Shown: piece by piece, positions 42,401-47,344 of the stretch
How positions within the stretch are numbered: position 1 is the first letter of the stretch
How the letters are laid out: every line of letters starts with the position of its first letter
NCBI RefSeq assembly: GCF_964355755.1
Contig: NC_092675.1
Location: forward strand, 2,638,312 to 2,702,311
Direction of reading: 5' to 3'
Length of the DNA stretch: 64,000 bases
Source: Antedon mediterranea
Taxonomy: Eukaryota; Echinodermata; Crinoidea; Comatulida; Antedonidae
Translations under genes and position numbers: made by a program
The notes under the pieces: generated by a model
What the model was told of the DNA's origin: nothing
Seen by the model: only the letters and a program-made list of their open reading frames with translations
Databases searched by the model: none

Positions 42401-42761
42401 CTTTTTAAAGCAAATTAGGCGGGCATAAAAATCAAAACTTGGTTGACATTTTGCCATCTACTGGTTTTGGAACTGGAATTCTTGCCATGTACATAATCTA
42501 CTGCCTAGGCCCTAGGCCATTATGCCGGTACCGGCCTTAACACACACACGCCAGCTTATTTAGGTTATTATTATGTTAGGCCTGCCTAGCCTACCTGTCA
42601 ATTCCAGAAAGTTCATCACAATTTGCGATGTTTATGTTAAAAAAAACACGTCCATCAACAGACAGAAAGCCTATTATTTTTCTACCAGGAGCTTCAAATA
42701 TGTTTTTGACATTTTGAAGCTCAAAATTACGTTCAAGATTACTTAGCGAAACTTCAAACAT
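3599..42761 (-). CDS. SPG11: Spatacsin (SPG11), 44 coding exons
   Basis: In mammals, spatacsin works with spastizin (ZFYVE26) and the AP-5 adaptor on late endosomes/lysosomes, in lysosome reformation after autophagy; human loss causes spastic paraplegia 11. Exons I placed, 5' to 3': 42761-42595, 42129-41948, 41708-41493, 41050-40279, 40158-40038, 39882-39732, 39407-39057, 38775-38693, 38413-38162, 37304-37233, 36595-36459, 36211-36009, 35888-35657, 35432-35226, 34726-34620, 34310-34165, 33508-33347, 32126-32054, 23769-23604, 23486-23251, 21995-21884, 20674-20515, 19936-19726, 19461-19369, 18847-18705, 18465-18265, 17956-17849, 17081-16886, 16692-16478, 12403-12266, 11782-11612, 11395-11237, 10710-10455, 9790-9657, 9268-9131, 9010-8944, 8737-8579, 7920-7778, 7222-7118, 6426-6258, 5984-5908, 5629-5480, 5168-5014, 3773-3599. 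All junctions are GT-AG, phases match throughout, total 7671 nt (2556 aa; human 2443). The start is the in-frame ATG at 42761. Identity rests on ordered similarity across the whole protein, so I am very sure. Confidence 0.95.
3971..4291. repeat. 27-bp minisatellite in the last SPG11 intron
   Basis: About twelve near-identical units of roughly 27 bp combine CAATAGTACCTTCAATAGTA with CCTAATG; some units lack the CTTCAATAGTAC part. Because 27 is divisible by 3, both strands read through as repetitive open frames; these are artefacts, not genes. Confidence 0.9.
5257..5336. repeat. 12-bp tandem repeat
   Basis: Units of GATGTAATTGGT repeat about six times with single changes (GATATAATTGGT, AATGTAATTG). 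It lies in the intron between SPG11 exons 42 and 43. Confidence 0.85.
5781..5876 (-). repeat. tRNA-derived SINE fragment
   Basis: Read on the minus strand, TAGCTTGGTGGTTAA resembles an RNA polymerase III A box and GGGTTCAATCC a B box, about 40 nt apart. A short direct duplication (CCCTGGCACTAGGTCAGGAT, seen twice) lies just beyond the B box. No complete cloverleaf forms, so I call it a SINE head or tRNA pseudogene, 32 bp from SPG11 exon 41. Confidence 0.55.
6587..6755 (+). mobile_element. tRNA-derived SINE, family B, copy 1
   Basis: The tRNA-like head is followed by a pyrimidine-rich stretch (CTTTTTCTCATTCTCACAGA), a TTAATTAATTAA stretch and TATATCACCGGGCGGTTTAGAA. The same order recurs at 26716-26815, which defines the element. 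It sits in the SPG11 intron between exons 39 and 40, antisense to the gene. Confidence 0.6.
6590..6661 (+). tRNA. tRNA-like gene or SINE head, anticodon ATC
   Basis: All arms of a cloverleaf pair. The acceptor is GCCCCAG (6590-6596) with TTGGGGC (6654-6660); the D stem is GTCT/GGAC; the anticodon stem is TCTGC/GCAGG with loop ATATCAA (anticodon ATC at 6623-6625, formally Asp GAU); the T stem is CCGAG/CTCGG with loop TTCGAGT. A:34 for Asp is unusual in eukaryotes, where GTC is the rule. A related body at 26.7 kb shares the sequence downstream of the tRNA part, so this is more likely the head of a SINE than a working tRNA gene. No encoded CCA. Confidence 0.55.
7584..7746. mobile_element. Palindromic MITE, copy 1
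   Basis: The ends are inverted repeats: CTTAAGCTCTGTCTACACTA at the left and TAGTGTAGACAAAGCTTAAG at the right, each continuing inward into ATCAAACT/AGTTTGAT. The interior contains the family motifs GACAAGATGG and ATATCACTACCATATTTGGG (twice). It has no coding capacity. It lies about 30 bp from the splice donor of SPG11 exon 38. Confidence 0.75.
8110..8218. mobile_element. Palindromic MITE, copy 2 (internally deleted)
   Basis: The left end TTAAGCTCTATCTACACTAT and right end AGTGTAGACAGAGCTTTA are present, with GCCCAAATATGGTAGTGATT and TGACATCATCAAG inside. The inner part of the right arm is missing. In the SPG11 intron between exons 37 and 38. Confidence 0.7.
8579..8737 (-). CDS. SPG11: SPG11 exon 37
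   Basis: This exon encodes HALDSQVPLSRKPSDKDELT through FIKLCQNPATLGNRLIQEAK and ends ASKI before a strong GTAAGT donor (8573-8578). The open frame continues 20-40 codons past both splice sites, which makes the exon look longer than it is; the phase of both neighbouring exons (leftover GG and G) fixes the boundaries. Confidence 0.88.
9453..9644. mobile_element. Palindromic MITE, copy 3
   Basis: The left end TAAAGCTCTGTGTACACTAT and right end TTGATAATGTAGACAGAGCT are inverted. Inside is a threefold repeat of CATATGGGCATATCACTACA-type units. It ends only 12 bp from the donor side of SPG11 exon 34 (low end 9657), so it is almost in contact with a splice site. Confidence 0.72.
10045..10441 (+). 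mobile_element. tRNA-derived SINE, family A, copy a
   Basis: The A-box-like TGGCCAAGCAGTTAGGAAAG near 10050 and B-box-like AGGGTTCGAGGCTC near 10107 are followed by a long body with GGATAAGGACTATAAACC, GTCCAGTGTACACATCTAGC and GTGCACTTTAAAGAACC. The 3' part contains an internal duplication starting AGTACATCTTTC. The element ends about 13 bp from the donor of SPG11 exon 33. Copies b, c and d share the same landmarks. Confidence 0.72.
11499..11556. repeat. 12-bp tandem repeat ATTGGGATTATC
   Basis: Five nearly perfect units lie in the intron between SPG11 exons 31 and 32, about 55 bp from exon 31. Confidence 0.9.
11910..12210 (-). mobile_element. tRNA-derived SINE, family A, copy b
   Basis: Reverse-complement copy of the 10.0-10.4 kb element. 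Landmarks on the + strand are ACTGGGTGACCTCTTCAGTC, TAAAGTTCACATGAGCCAGA, TGTACACTGGACCTA and, at the far end, TTGGCCACTCACTC (the A box in reverse). It is sense with respect to SPG11 and lies about 55 bp from exon 30. Confidence 0.72.
12507..12673. mobile_element. Palindromic MITE, copy 4
   Basis: Ends AGTCTACACTAATCAAGTTT and GTTTGGTAGTGTAGACAGAA, with the interior GCCCAAATATGGTAGT and GTCCATATATGGGCACATCA. It is a more diverged copy in SPG11 intron 29, upstream of the LINE. Confidence 0.68.
12838..13005. mobile_element. Palindromic element, unrelated to the other MITEs
   Basis: AACATCAATGTTTCGTTTTC (near 12868) pairs with GAAAACGAAACATTGACGTT (near 12937), and CACGGTTCCGGTC pairs with GACCGGAACCATG further out. 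The two arms face each other across about 45 nt. It is a folded, non-coding element, more GC-rich than its surroundings, just upstream of the LINE coding region. Confidence 0.6.
13095..16456 (+). mobile_element. CR1/L2-like non-LTR retrotransposon, inactivated
   Basis: Order of parts: a PHD-like zinc segment (CTECKCNYHIKC, WLCQEC) at 13095-13230; an AP endonuclease-like domain (HLNARSL, ISESWLDESI, GTCYRPP, VLGDFN, DHIVTN) at ~13370-13960; a linker (APWFTSEI); and reverse transcriptase (ENYRPISILPTVSKILEK, YQSGFRQAHSTE, LIDLQKAFDTVDH, GVPQGSILGPILF and catalytic YADD at 15369-15380). The tail domain ends WNRLPNSLK. Frame breaks near 13710, 13970, 14695 and 15810 show it is dead. The 3' end is AATAAAATCAATCAATCAAT, a short tandem tail typical of CR1/L2. 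It sits antisense in SPG11 intron 29, with its 3' end about 20 bp from the exon 29 donor. Confidence 0.88.
16478..23769 (-). CDS. SPG11: SPG11 exons 19-29: central/C-terminal solenoid
   Basis: These exons encode residues ~1212-1825. Landmarks are YYLKQGRPSFAF (human YYLHNGRPSFAF), CVAFIEMLGRDSTRLRVDL, FCRFHRLPLTDVYLRDCAKH (human FCRLHNMKLSISYLRECAKA), LSLAFENP, WNLDELMSIV and CQEVLEKLQAVKDFTSAKKF. Exon 24 is acidic (GEEDSTDDDEEADNFDDEY), a low-complexity insert relative to the human protein. Exon 21 (21884-21995) is needed to keep frame between exons 20 and 22 and ends with a strong GTAAGT donor. Confidence 0.9.
17297..17700 (+). mobile_element. LINE 3' fragment
   Basis: An open frame at 17301-17573 reads LVNKASRVIG, PLDEMFNTFILQKF, DPSHPLHSD and TNRFRFSPIYIACNLFNK, which is the usual C-terminal end of reverse-transcriptase polyproteins of this class. 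A 3' end with GACAATAAAGTTATCTTGTA and a TATCTTG tail follows. 5'-truncated copy in SPG11 intron 27. Confidence 0.65.
18041..18184. mobile_element. Palindromic MITE, copy 5
   Basis: Ends TAAAGCTCTTTCTACACTAT and GTTGGATATTGTAGACAGAG. The interior has GTGCCCAAATATGGTAGTGA followed by a second, shorter copy of the same motif. In the SPG11 intron between exons 26 and 27, about 80 bp from exon 26. Confidence 0.7.
19060..19300 (+). mobile_element. LINE 3'-end fragment
   Basis: The sequence reads VAVAKIWHNLPTEIK followed by a stop, a typical final motif of CR1/L2-like ORF2 (compare DWNRLPNSLK and LWNNLPSDID elsewhere in the window). The 3' end is AAATAAATAAATG. In SPG11 intron 24. Confidence 0.5.
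21485..21790 (+). repeat. Tandem pair of LINE-like 3' ends
   Basis: Two direct copies of about 150 bp each begin TAGGAAACCAAAATT and contain GTTTGTGGTCATGACAATAA followed by AGAAATT(G/A)TCTT and a TCTTGATTT-type tail. The tails look like LINE 3' ends. The pair lies about 95 bp from SPG11 exon 21 and is followed by an ATT microsatellite. Confidence 0.55.
21789..21826. repeat. (ATT)n microsatellite
   Basis: About a dozen ATT/ATC trinucleotides in the intron just downstream of SPG11 exon 21. Confidence 0.85.
22500..22600. repeat. Dispersed-repeat fragment with AGCGCT arms
   Basis: ATTTATAAAGCGCTTATACA and TTGTCCCAAAGCGCTGAGAG form the type of short interspersed sequence often seen in marine invertebrate genomes. 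No coding content; the family is not identified. Confidence 0.35.
25091..25165 (+). tRNA. tRNA-like sequence or SINE head
   Basis: GTAGTCGAGTGGATTAGACT is a good A box and GGGGTTCGAATCC a perfect B box, about 40 nt apart as in tRNA genes. I could not form a full acceptor stem, so a tRNA pseudogene or SINE head is more likely than a working tRNA. Confidence 0.4.
25277..25440. repeat. ~80-bp tandem repeat, three units
   Basis: Each unit begins CAGGACACAG and contains GAGTGACCTCATRTCATTCC, GATTATAA and ATCTATTTTGT. The third unit is shorter and diverged. In SPG11 intron 18. Confidence 0.8.
26716..26815 (+). mobile_element. tRNA-derived SINE, family B, copy 2 (5'-truncated)
   Basis: GGTTCAAATCTTGGTTGGGG matches the T arm and acceptor end of the 6.6-kb copy. 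It is followed by CTTTTTCTTATTTACAGATT, TAATTAATATATCACCGG and CAGTTAAGAAT in the same order, but the tRNA-like 5' half is missing. Confidence 0.6.
27490..27547 (+). other. Candidate 5' UTR exon of the TRIM-NHL gene
   Basis: A strong donor, AAG|GTAAGTGTG, lies at 27548. A good polypyrimidine acceptor (TTTTTTTTTATTTAG, ending 28779) stands 11 bp before the TRIM start codon, so a 1.2-kb intron within the 5' UTR is plausible. The 5' end is a guess. Confidence 0.3.
27661..27750 (+). mobile_element. SINE family A, fragment d
   Basis: GATTAAGCACTATAAACTGG, GTTCGGTGTACACATCTGGC and TGGGTGCTCAATG match the body of the 10.0-kb SINE. The tRNA-like head is absent. Confidence 0.55.
28790..31258 (+). CDS. 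TRIM-NHL protein (TRIM2/3/56/71-like)
   Basis: A single open frame of 822 aa. In order: a RING finger (~16-61: CSSC, LACFHSFCNEC, CPLSSC); a first B-box (~97-135: CQKC, FWCKDCSMFYCKDC); a second B-box (~155-196: HYCSKHGEKI, AICKSCVEVHSPAHGHDVVD); a coiled coil (~200-310); filamin-type immunoglobulin folds (~372-475 and ~480-558); and NHL repeats (~570-822: RPSAIAIDSIGNIYVSD, IGLEVDSNNRIYITD, DVCLYNDLIYVCDRYNNRVQ). RING-TRIM proteins are E3 ubiquitin ligases, and NHL propellers bind RNA or protein. The B-box, filamin and NHL order is that of TRIM2/3/71; the exact orthologue is not resolved, since invertebrates have large lineage-specific sets. It lies wholly within SPG11 intron 18 on the opposite strand. 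Start chosen at the first ATG (ctcaATGGCAATGATGG). Confidence 0.9.
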   Translation: MAMMDQKIEECQLIHCSSCQVEYDQTDDSPKYLACFHSFCNECIEKSATDKNTYKCPLSSCGKHQEVPPEGVNGLPENKLPQILTKINNLVNDMSKCQKCDGTHKADFWCKDCSMFYCKDCSEEHGTNEEHEVISCGNLAKKIENGERNVLNGSHYCSKHGEKIQSFCKKRSCKKAICKSCVEVHSPAHGHDVVDLKREADQCRKEFQCGIRDMKVCSKQWTSLEKNKSKEIEQIEMTTNEATEKIQKFFESGYILLKEREQAALKEVSKYAKEMKDYVEFQNQKASQLKESAKQLETVASNVIMYTDDKDIVQMKSRMVNVMNHLSVPPLSSRVIGPNMMSFNKADNAEERVLGFLNGIGQVKFNCAVPYLSYCEDTVAFEDFPCKINVQMVDYMGENCKQGGMNLTVVVKAPKTSTDVPHRVYDMMNGSYEVKFDPKDPGIYVAHVMLDGLHVKNSPLSIPTCELKTTVHPQVCNKPSKVTLTAVDSSRKARPMQPNLPIQAELDCPNGETITCDVVQESSKIYNIRYIPTELGEHKLYVGMNKKVLDFNPIILNVKQYLAVGQTNCSNQLNRPSAIAIDSIGNIYVSDTSKNKRIQKYNMAHECIGSIEMDLDGDASLVIDQDDNLIILFRSSKTVKVFDSTGNLQSTFTMDIMKKPIGLEVDSNNRIYITDCVGHKVYILDYYGKILNEFGGRGKEPGQFDTPVDVCLYNDLIYVCDRYNNRVQQLNEEGECLKIFNCCEKSFDMAAAITMTHEGHLVVYDAEQTMAAVLDVESKEVIKVVPCYGDVGQYQWESIIVNKDSMLLKVCPSQNCFRVYRM
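31299..31304 (+). terminator. Polyadenylation signal of the TRIM-NHL gene
   Basis: AATAAA about 40 bp after the TRIM stop codon. Position and sequence fit a short 3' UTR. Confidence 0.45.
31310..32050. other. AT-rich intron sequence
   Basis: Between the TRIM-NHL gene and SPG11 exon 18 I see no exon or repeat. Confidence 0.5.
32054..38775 (-). CDS. SPG11: SPG11 exons 8-18: central alpha-solenoid region
   Basis: These exons encode residues ~654-1211. Landmarks in order are the helix before GFNVKVELKQMCMQTTNRIV (human GFDVKGQLLKICFYTTNKNI), WEFLTSRADWKQIQNWI, FDKLLKRLSRIYRV, AMATLMYAPGTLEQ, LKPYRTLHSTLFPNHVDG and YSPFDVSKLFLWQS. Each has a clear, ordered counterpart in vertebrate spatacsin. 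Most exons are 70-250 nt. Introns here contain MITE copies, one SINE and little else. Confidence 0.9.
34089..34130. mobile_element. Palindromic MITE, fragment (copy 6)
   Basis: ATATCAAACTAGTGTGATGT followed by GCCTAAATATGGTAGTGCTA matches the left inner part of the family. It lies 35 bp from the donor of SPG11 exon 16. Confidence 0.55.
34763..34826. mobile_element. Palindromic MITE, fragment (copy 7)
   Basis: GGTCTACACTATCAAACTAG then TTTGACAGAAG, ATATGGTAGTGATATGAAAT. The right half is lost. It lies about 36 bp upstream of SPG11 exon 15. Confidence 0.6.
34988..35163 (-). mobile_element. SINE family A, copy c
   Basis: On the + strand: GGGTTCTTTAATGTGCACAC, GTGTACATTGGACCACTAG, AGTCCTTATCAGATAAGACT and CTTAACCACTCGGCCACTCA (reversed A box). 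It covers the 5' part of the family, in the SPG11 intron between exons 14 and 15. Confidence 0.68.
37510..37667. mobile_element. Palindromic MITE, copy 8
   Basis: Ends AGCTCTGTCTACACTATCAA and TTTGATAGTATAGACAGAGC, with a doubled GATATGGCCAAATATGGTAG motif and TGACATCATCATGTCCATAT inside. It is one of the most complete copies. In SPG11 intron 9. Confidence 0.75.
39057..42761 (-). CDS. SPG11: SPG11 exons 1-7: N-terminal region
   Basis: These exons encode residues 1 to ~653. Exon 1 (MFEVSLSNLERN) has no long signal or membrane segment. Exons 2-5 correspond to the N-terminal, probably beta-propeller-like part, with landmarks DFLFILEESG and a poorly conserved, serine-rich charged insert in exon 4 (SRHSSSSSQDSDS). 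Exon 6 holds the best-conserved block, SIPIHALEVGLKHRQLDT, matching SIPIHALEAGIENRQLDT of human spatacsin. Exon 7 encodes LLLASIRENMSESQSKQYSD. For exon 5, the acceptor at 40159-40160 keeps frame, whereas the nearer AG at 40151-40152 would break it. Confidence 0.9.
41366..41460. repeat. ~23-bp tandem repeat
   Basis: Units of AGTTGACTGTGCTATTAGAA occur about four times with slippage, between SPG11 exons 3 and 4. Confidence 0.75.
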
Positions 42762-43005
42762 CGTCTGAAGGAAGCAGACATATTGTTTATTCACGAGATT
42801 ATAAAATAGTATTTACAATTTTGATAATATCTAGTTTTAAAAAAATACTAAAAAATGACTAAAACTCTAAATAATAATACTATTTAATATTTTAAAATAT
42901 ATATTTGATACCAGTATTTTAACATAATAGAAAGGAAGTATTTATATAGTATTATAGTATGATGTCAGGCAAAGTTCACGTTATTTGTGTTTTGTAAACA
43001 TTGGA
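42762..43005 (-). promoter_or_regulatory. SPG11 5' UTR and promoter-proximal region
   Basis: Only about 245 bp separate the SPG11 start codon from the first foldback sequence. The core promoter and 5' UTR must lie here or within the transposon block. No TATA or CpG island stands out in this AT-rich stretch. Confidence 0.4.
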
Positions 43006-43379
43006 GAGGTATATTCAGAGCGTCATTTCGGAGCTATATTTCCTATACCATCCTGGCTAGTTGAGAATTCTCAACTATTTTATGTTTTTTTCTACCTTTC
43101 TGGAAAATGATATAATCCAAATTGTATTAATTCTACCAGTAGTAAACATTTAGAAACACTTGCATACATTCACTAATTTTAGTTGTTTGTAGTTTAAGAC
43201 AATCTTAGTGACATTTAAATGAAAACAATACGATAAAAACTATTGTGTCTGTATTTTACAAGACTATGACTTCCGTATAACGTGCATTGTGGGTACTTCA
43301 ATTTTTATAGAAAAGCTAGGGAATCCTAATTTAGTAGGCAGCATATGGGGGCGGGGCAACCAAACTTGCTTATCAAATC

Positions 43380-45775
43380 AAAGCACAGTAAAGCAAAGGA
43401 TAAAATTAATGTACGATCCAGTTTACCACTGTTCTCAACTATAGTCATTTTAGTATACTTGAGCACAGTGATAAAGAATAGGATAAACTTAACAATATAC
43501 AACAAATAACATTAATGCACGATCCCGTTTAACACTGTTCTCAACTATAGCCATTAATTTTGGTGTACTTGAGCACAGTGATAAAGAACAGGATAAACTT
43601 AACAATATACAACAACAATGTACGATCCCGTTTAACACTGTCCTCAACTATAGTCATTTTGGTATACTAGAGCACAGTGATAAAGAATAGGATAAACTTA
43701 ACAATATACAACAAATAACATTAATGTACGATCCAGTTTAACACTGTTCTCAACTATAGTCATTTTGGTATACTTGAGCACAGTGATAAAGAATAGGATA
43801 AACTTAATAATATACAACAAATAACATTAATGTACGATGTAGTTTAACACTGTTCTCAACTATAGTCATTTTGGTATACTTGAGCACAGTGATAAAGAAT
43901 GGGATAAACTTAATAATATACAACAAATAACATTAATGTACGATGTAGTTTAACACTGTTCTCGACTATAGTCATTTTGGTATACTTGAGCAAATTGATA
44001 AAGAATAGGATAAACTTAACAATATACAACAAATAACATCAATGTACGATCCCGTTTAACACTGTTCTCAACTATAGTCATTTTGGTATACTTGAGCACA
44101 GTGATAAAGAATAGGATAAACTTAATAATATACAACAAATAACATTAATGTATGATCCCGTTTAACACTGTTCTCAACTATAATCATTTTGTTATACTTG
44201 AGCACAGTGATAAAGAATAGGATAAACTTAATAATATACAACAAATAACATTAATGTATGATCCCGTTTAACACTGTTCTCAACTATAGTCATTTTGTTA
44301 TACTTGAGCACAGTGATAAAGAATAGGATAAACTTAATAATATACAACAAATAACATTAATGTACGATCCAGTTTAACACTGTTCTCAACTATAGTCATT
44401 TTGGTATACTTGAGAACAGTGATAAAGAATAGGATAAACTTAATAATATACAACAAATAACATTAATGTACGATCCAGTTTAACACTGTTCTCAACTATA
44501 GTCATTTTGGTATGATTTGATTTGATTTGATTTATTTCGGCATCAGTACATAAAATATCACAGACATACAATTAAATTAATCAAGTATAAAAATACCAAA
44601 ATAAAACAAGGATGCCAAGGATAACTCATAAAAGTCCTCTACGGACTTATTTCCAATGAGGTCCTTTGAAAGAACAGCAAAAAGACAAACAATGCAACAA
44701 ATAAAAATTACAAAAAACAGCATACTTGAGCACAGTGATAAAGAATAGGATAAACTTAACAATATACAACAAAAAACATTAATGTACGATCCCGTTTAAC
44801 ACTGTTCTCAACTATAGTCATTTTGGTATACTTGAGCACAGTGATAAAGAATAGGATAAACTTAATAATATACAACAAATAACATTAATGTACGATCCAG
44901 TTTACCACTGTTCTCAACTATAGTCATTTTGGTATACTTGAGCACAGTGATAAAGAATAGGATAAACTTAACAATATACAACAAATAGCATTAATGTACG
45001 ATCCAGTTTAACACTGTTCTCAACTATAGTCATTTTGGTATACTTGAGAACAGTGATAAAGAATAGGATAAACTTAACAATATACAACAAAAAACATTAA
45101 TGTACGATCCAGTTTAACACTGTTCTCAACTATAGTCATTTTGGTATACTTGAGAACAGTTATAAAGAATAGGATAAACTTAACAATATGCAACAAAAAA
45201 CATTAATGTACGATCCCGTTTAACACTGTTCTCAACTATAGTCATTTTGGTATACTTGAGCACAGTGATAAAGAATAGGATAAACTTAATAATATACAAC
45301 AAATAACATTAATGTACGATCCAGTTTACCACTGTTCTCAACTATAGTCATTTTGGTATACTTGAGCACAGTGATAAAGAATAGGATAAACTTAAAAATA
45401 TACAACAAAAAACATTAATGTACGATCCAGTTTAACACTGTTCTCAACTACAGTCATTTTGGTATACTAGAGCACAATGATAAAGAATAGGATAAACTTA
45501 ATAATATACAACAAATAACATTAATGTACGATCCAGTTTAACACTGTTCTCAACTATAGTCATTTTGGTATACTTGAGCACAGTGATAAAGAATAGGATA
45601 AACTTAACAATATACAACAAAAAACATTAATGTACGATCCCGTTTACCACTGTTCTCAACTATAGTCATTTTGGTATACTTGAGCACAATATACAACAAA
45701 TAACATTAATGTACACGATTCTGTTTAACACTGTTCTCAACTATAGTCATTTTCATATACTTGAGCACAGTGATA
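43380..45775 (+). repeat. 106-bp tandem array, forward (E1 left arm)
   Basis: About 22 units. Each contains CACTGTTCTCAACTATAGTC, ATTTTGGTATACTTGAGCAC and AGTGATAAAGAATAGGATAA, then an AT-rich linker ending ATTAATGTACGATCC. The first two parts form an imperfect palindrome around ATTTTGG. Units are highly similar, so the array is young or homogenised. Confidence 0.92.
44514..44722 (-). mobile_element. LINE 3' end inserted in the E1 array
   Basis: Read on the minus strand, it ends AAATAAATCAAATCAAATCA, a tandem tail, and carries CATTGGAAATAAGT and GAGTTATCC as in the 3' UTR of the 13-16.5 kb LINE. It interrupts one array unit (break at TTTTGGTAT / ACTTGAGCAC) and is younger than the array. Confidence 0.65.
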
Positions 45776-46920
45776 ATATGAAAAACATAATAACACTATA
45801 ATATTTGTAGATGAATGACGCGGACACGTACATATTATGTTCATAAGTAATTGATATAAATTGACTTTTAAAAGTGGAATTAACACAAATGGTTGTAGAT
45901 AAATATGACGTGAAATGATTGTAGATAAACATGACGTGAATTGCACGTACATTATGTTGATGAGTAGTATATATAAATCGACTTTGAAAAGTGAAATAAC
46001 ACTAATATTTGTAGATGAATATGACGTGGACACGTACATATATTGATTAGTATATTGATATAAATCGACTTTTAAAAGTCAAATTAACACTAATATTTGT
46101 AGATGAATATGACTTGGACACGATTTACATATGTTGATGAGTATATTGATATAAATCGACTTTTAAAAGTGAAATAACACTAATATTTGTAGAAGAATAT
46201 GACGTACATATATACGGTACATAATGTTGAATATGACTTGGACACGATTTACATAATGTTGATGAGTATATTGATATAAATCGACTTTTAAAAGTCAAAT
46301 AACACTAATATTTGTAGATGAATATGACGTACATATATACGGTACATAATGTTGATGAGTATATTGATATAAATCGACTTTTAAAAGTGAAATAACACTA
46401 TTGATTGTAGACGTGAATTGCACGTACATAATGTTGATGAGTGTATTGTTATAAATCGACTAAACGTTAAATAACACTATCTTGTACAAGTACCCTCACT
46501 TGCACTGATGAAGGGCTAGTGTTGCCCGAAAACTCTGCTAACTTTTCTGGCTGTTTTAATTTATCGTTTTGATTTAGCTTTTCGCTTCTTTTTTTGTATC
46601 TCCATTGAGACCACAGCATTGTTATTATTTCAGTATTTTGCCTTTGGATTTACTAATATTAAAAGTGAAATAACACTAATAACTGTAGATGATATGACAT
46701 TTATGTTGATGTATATATTTTTGTATATATAATATGCACACGTACATACGTTGATAGGTATTGATATAAATAGATTTTTAAAAGTACGGTAATAGACACT
46801 TTATTTGTAGATGAATACGACATGGACAAGTTGCAATAAATTCTATCGTTATATCGTATGTTGATGAGTATTGATATAAATCGACTTTTTTTAAAGTGGA
46901 ATAACACTAAAATGTATAGA
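45776..46920 (+). repeat. Second tandem repeat in the E1 spacer
   Basis: Degenerate units of about 85-105 bp contain GATATAAATCGACTTTTAAA, AGTGAAATAACACTAATATT and TGTAGATGAATATGACGT. Each carries the palindrome ACTTTTAAAAGT. The array is interrupted at 46480-46660. Confidence 0.75.
46480..46660 (+). mobile_element. Penelope-like element end with a possible hammerhead motif
   Basis: ACTGATGAAGGGCTAGTG followed by TTGCCCGAAAACTCTGC contains the hammerhead core boxes CTGATGA and GAAA around a GGGC/GCCC stem. This arrangement is known from ends of Penelope-like retroelements. Stems I and III are not convincing by eye. The insertion splits the spacer array. Confidence 0.4.
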
Positions 46921-47344
46921 TGGATATGGCCTCAACAAGTATTGTATTAAGCGGTACTGTATATTGATATACTTCATACCTGTAATGTCAATGAAATCTG
47001 GCAACAAGAATTGTGTTTGATCCTCCTAATAGTATTCTAATATTATCTTGGTTTGTAAAGGAGGCATGAAAAATCTAAACGCATAGCCAGGGGAGGGGTT
47101 GGAGTTTCCTACGGTTTTTGTGAACTTTTTAGTAGCGTGCAAACGTGACTCTACAGCTCACTATGTCGGTCGGTCGGTCGGTAAACACCAACTCAAATTT
47201 GAGCACGCGACTGCAGCCATGTTTATACTATGGCCTGTTTATACTAGAAATCAGCAGTGAAAGTATATTTAAATAATATGTGTTAATATAGAATTAGTTT
47301 TTTTTATTTAATAAATAGTATTAAAGTTGATCTTATTCTTTATC
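46921..47344. other. Central spacer of E1
   Basis: No open frame is recognisable. It includes a (GGTC)n tract near 47163-47182. This is where a transposase gene would be expected in a complete element, and none is present. Confidence 0.45.

Noticed and set aside
42764-42794. Upstream extension of SPG11 exon 1 to a GTG codon
   Set aside because: Animal genes start at ATG; the in-frame ATG at 42761 gives a consistent N terminus.
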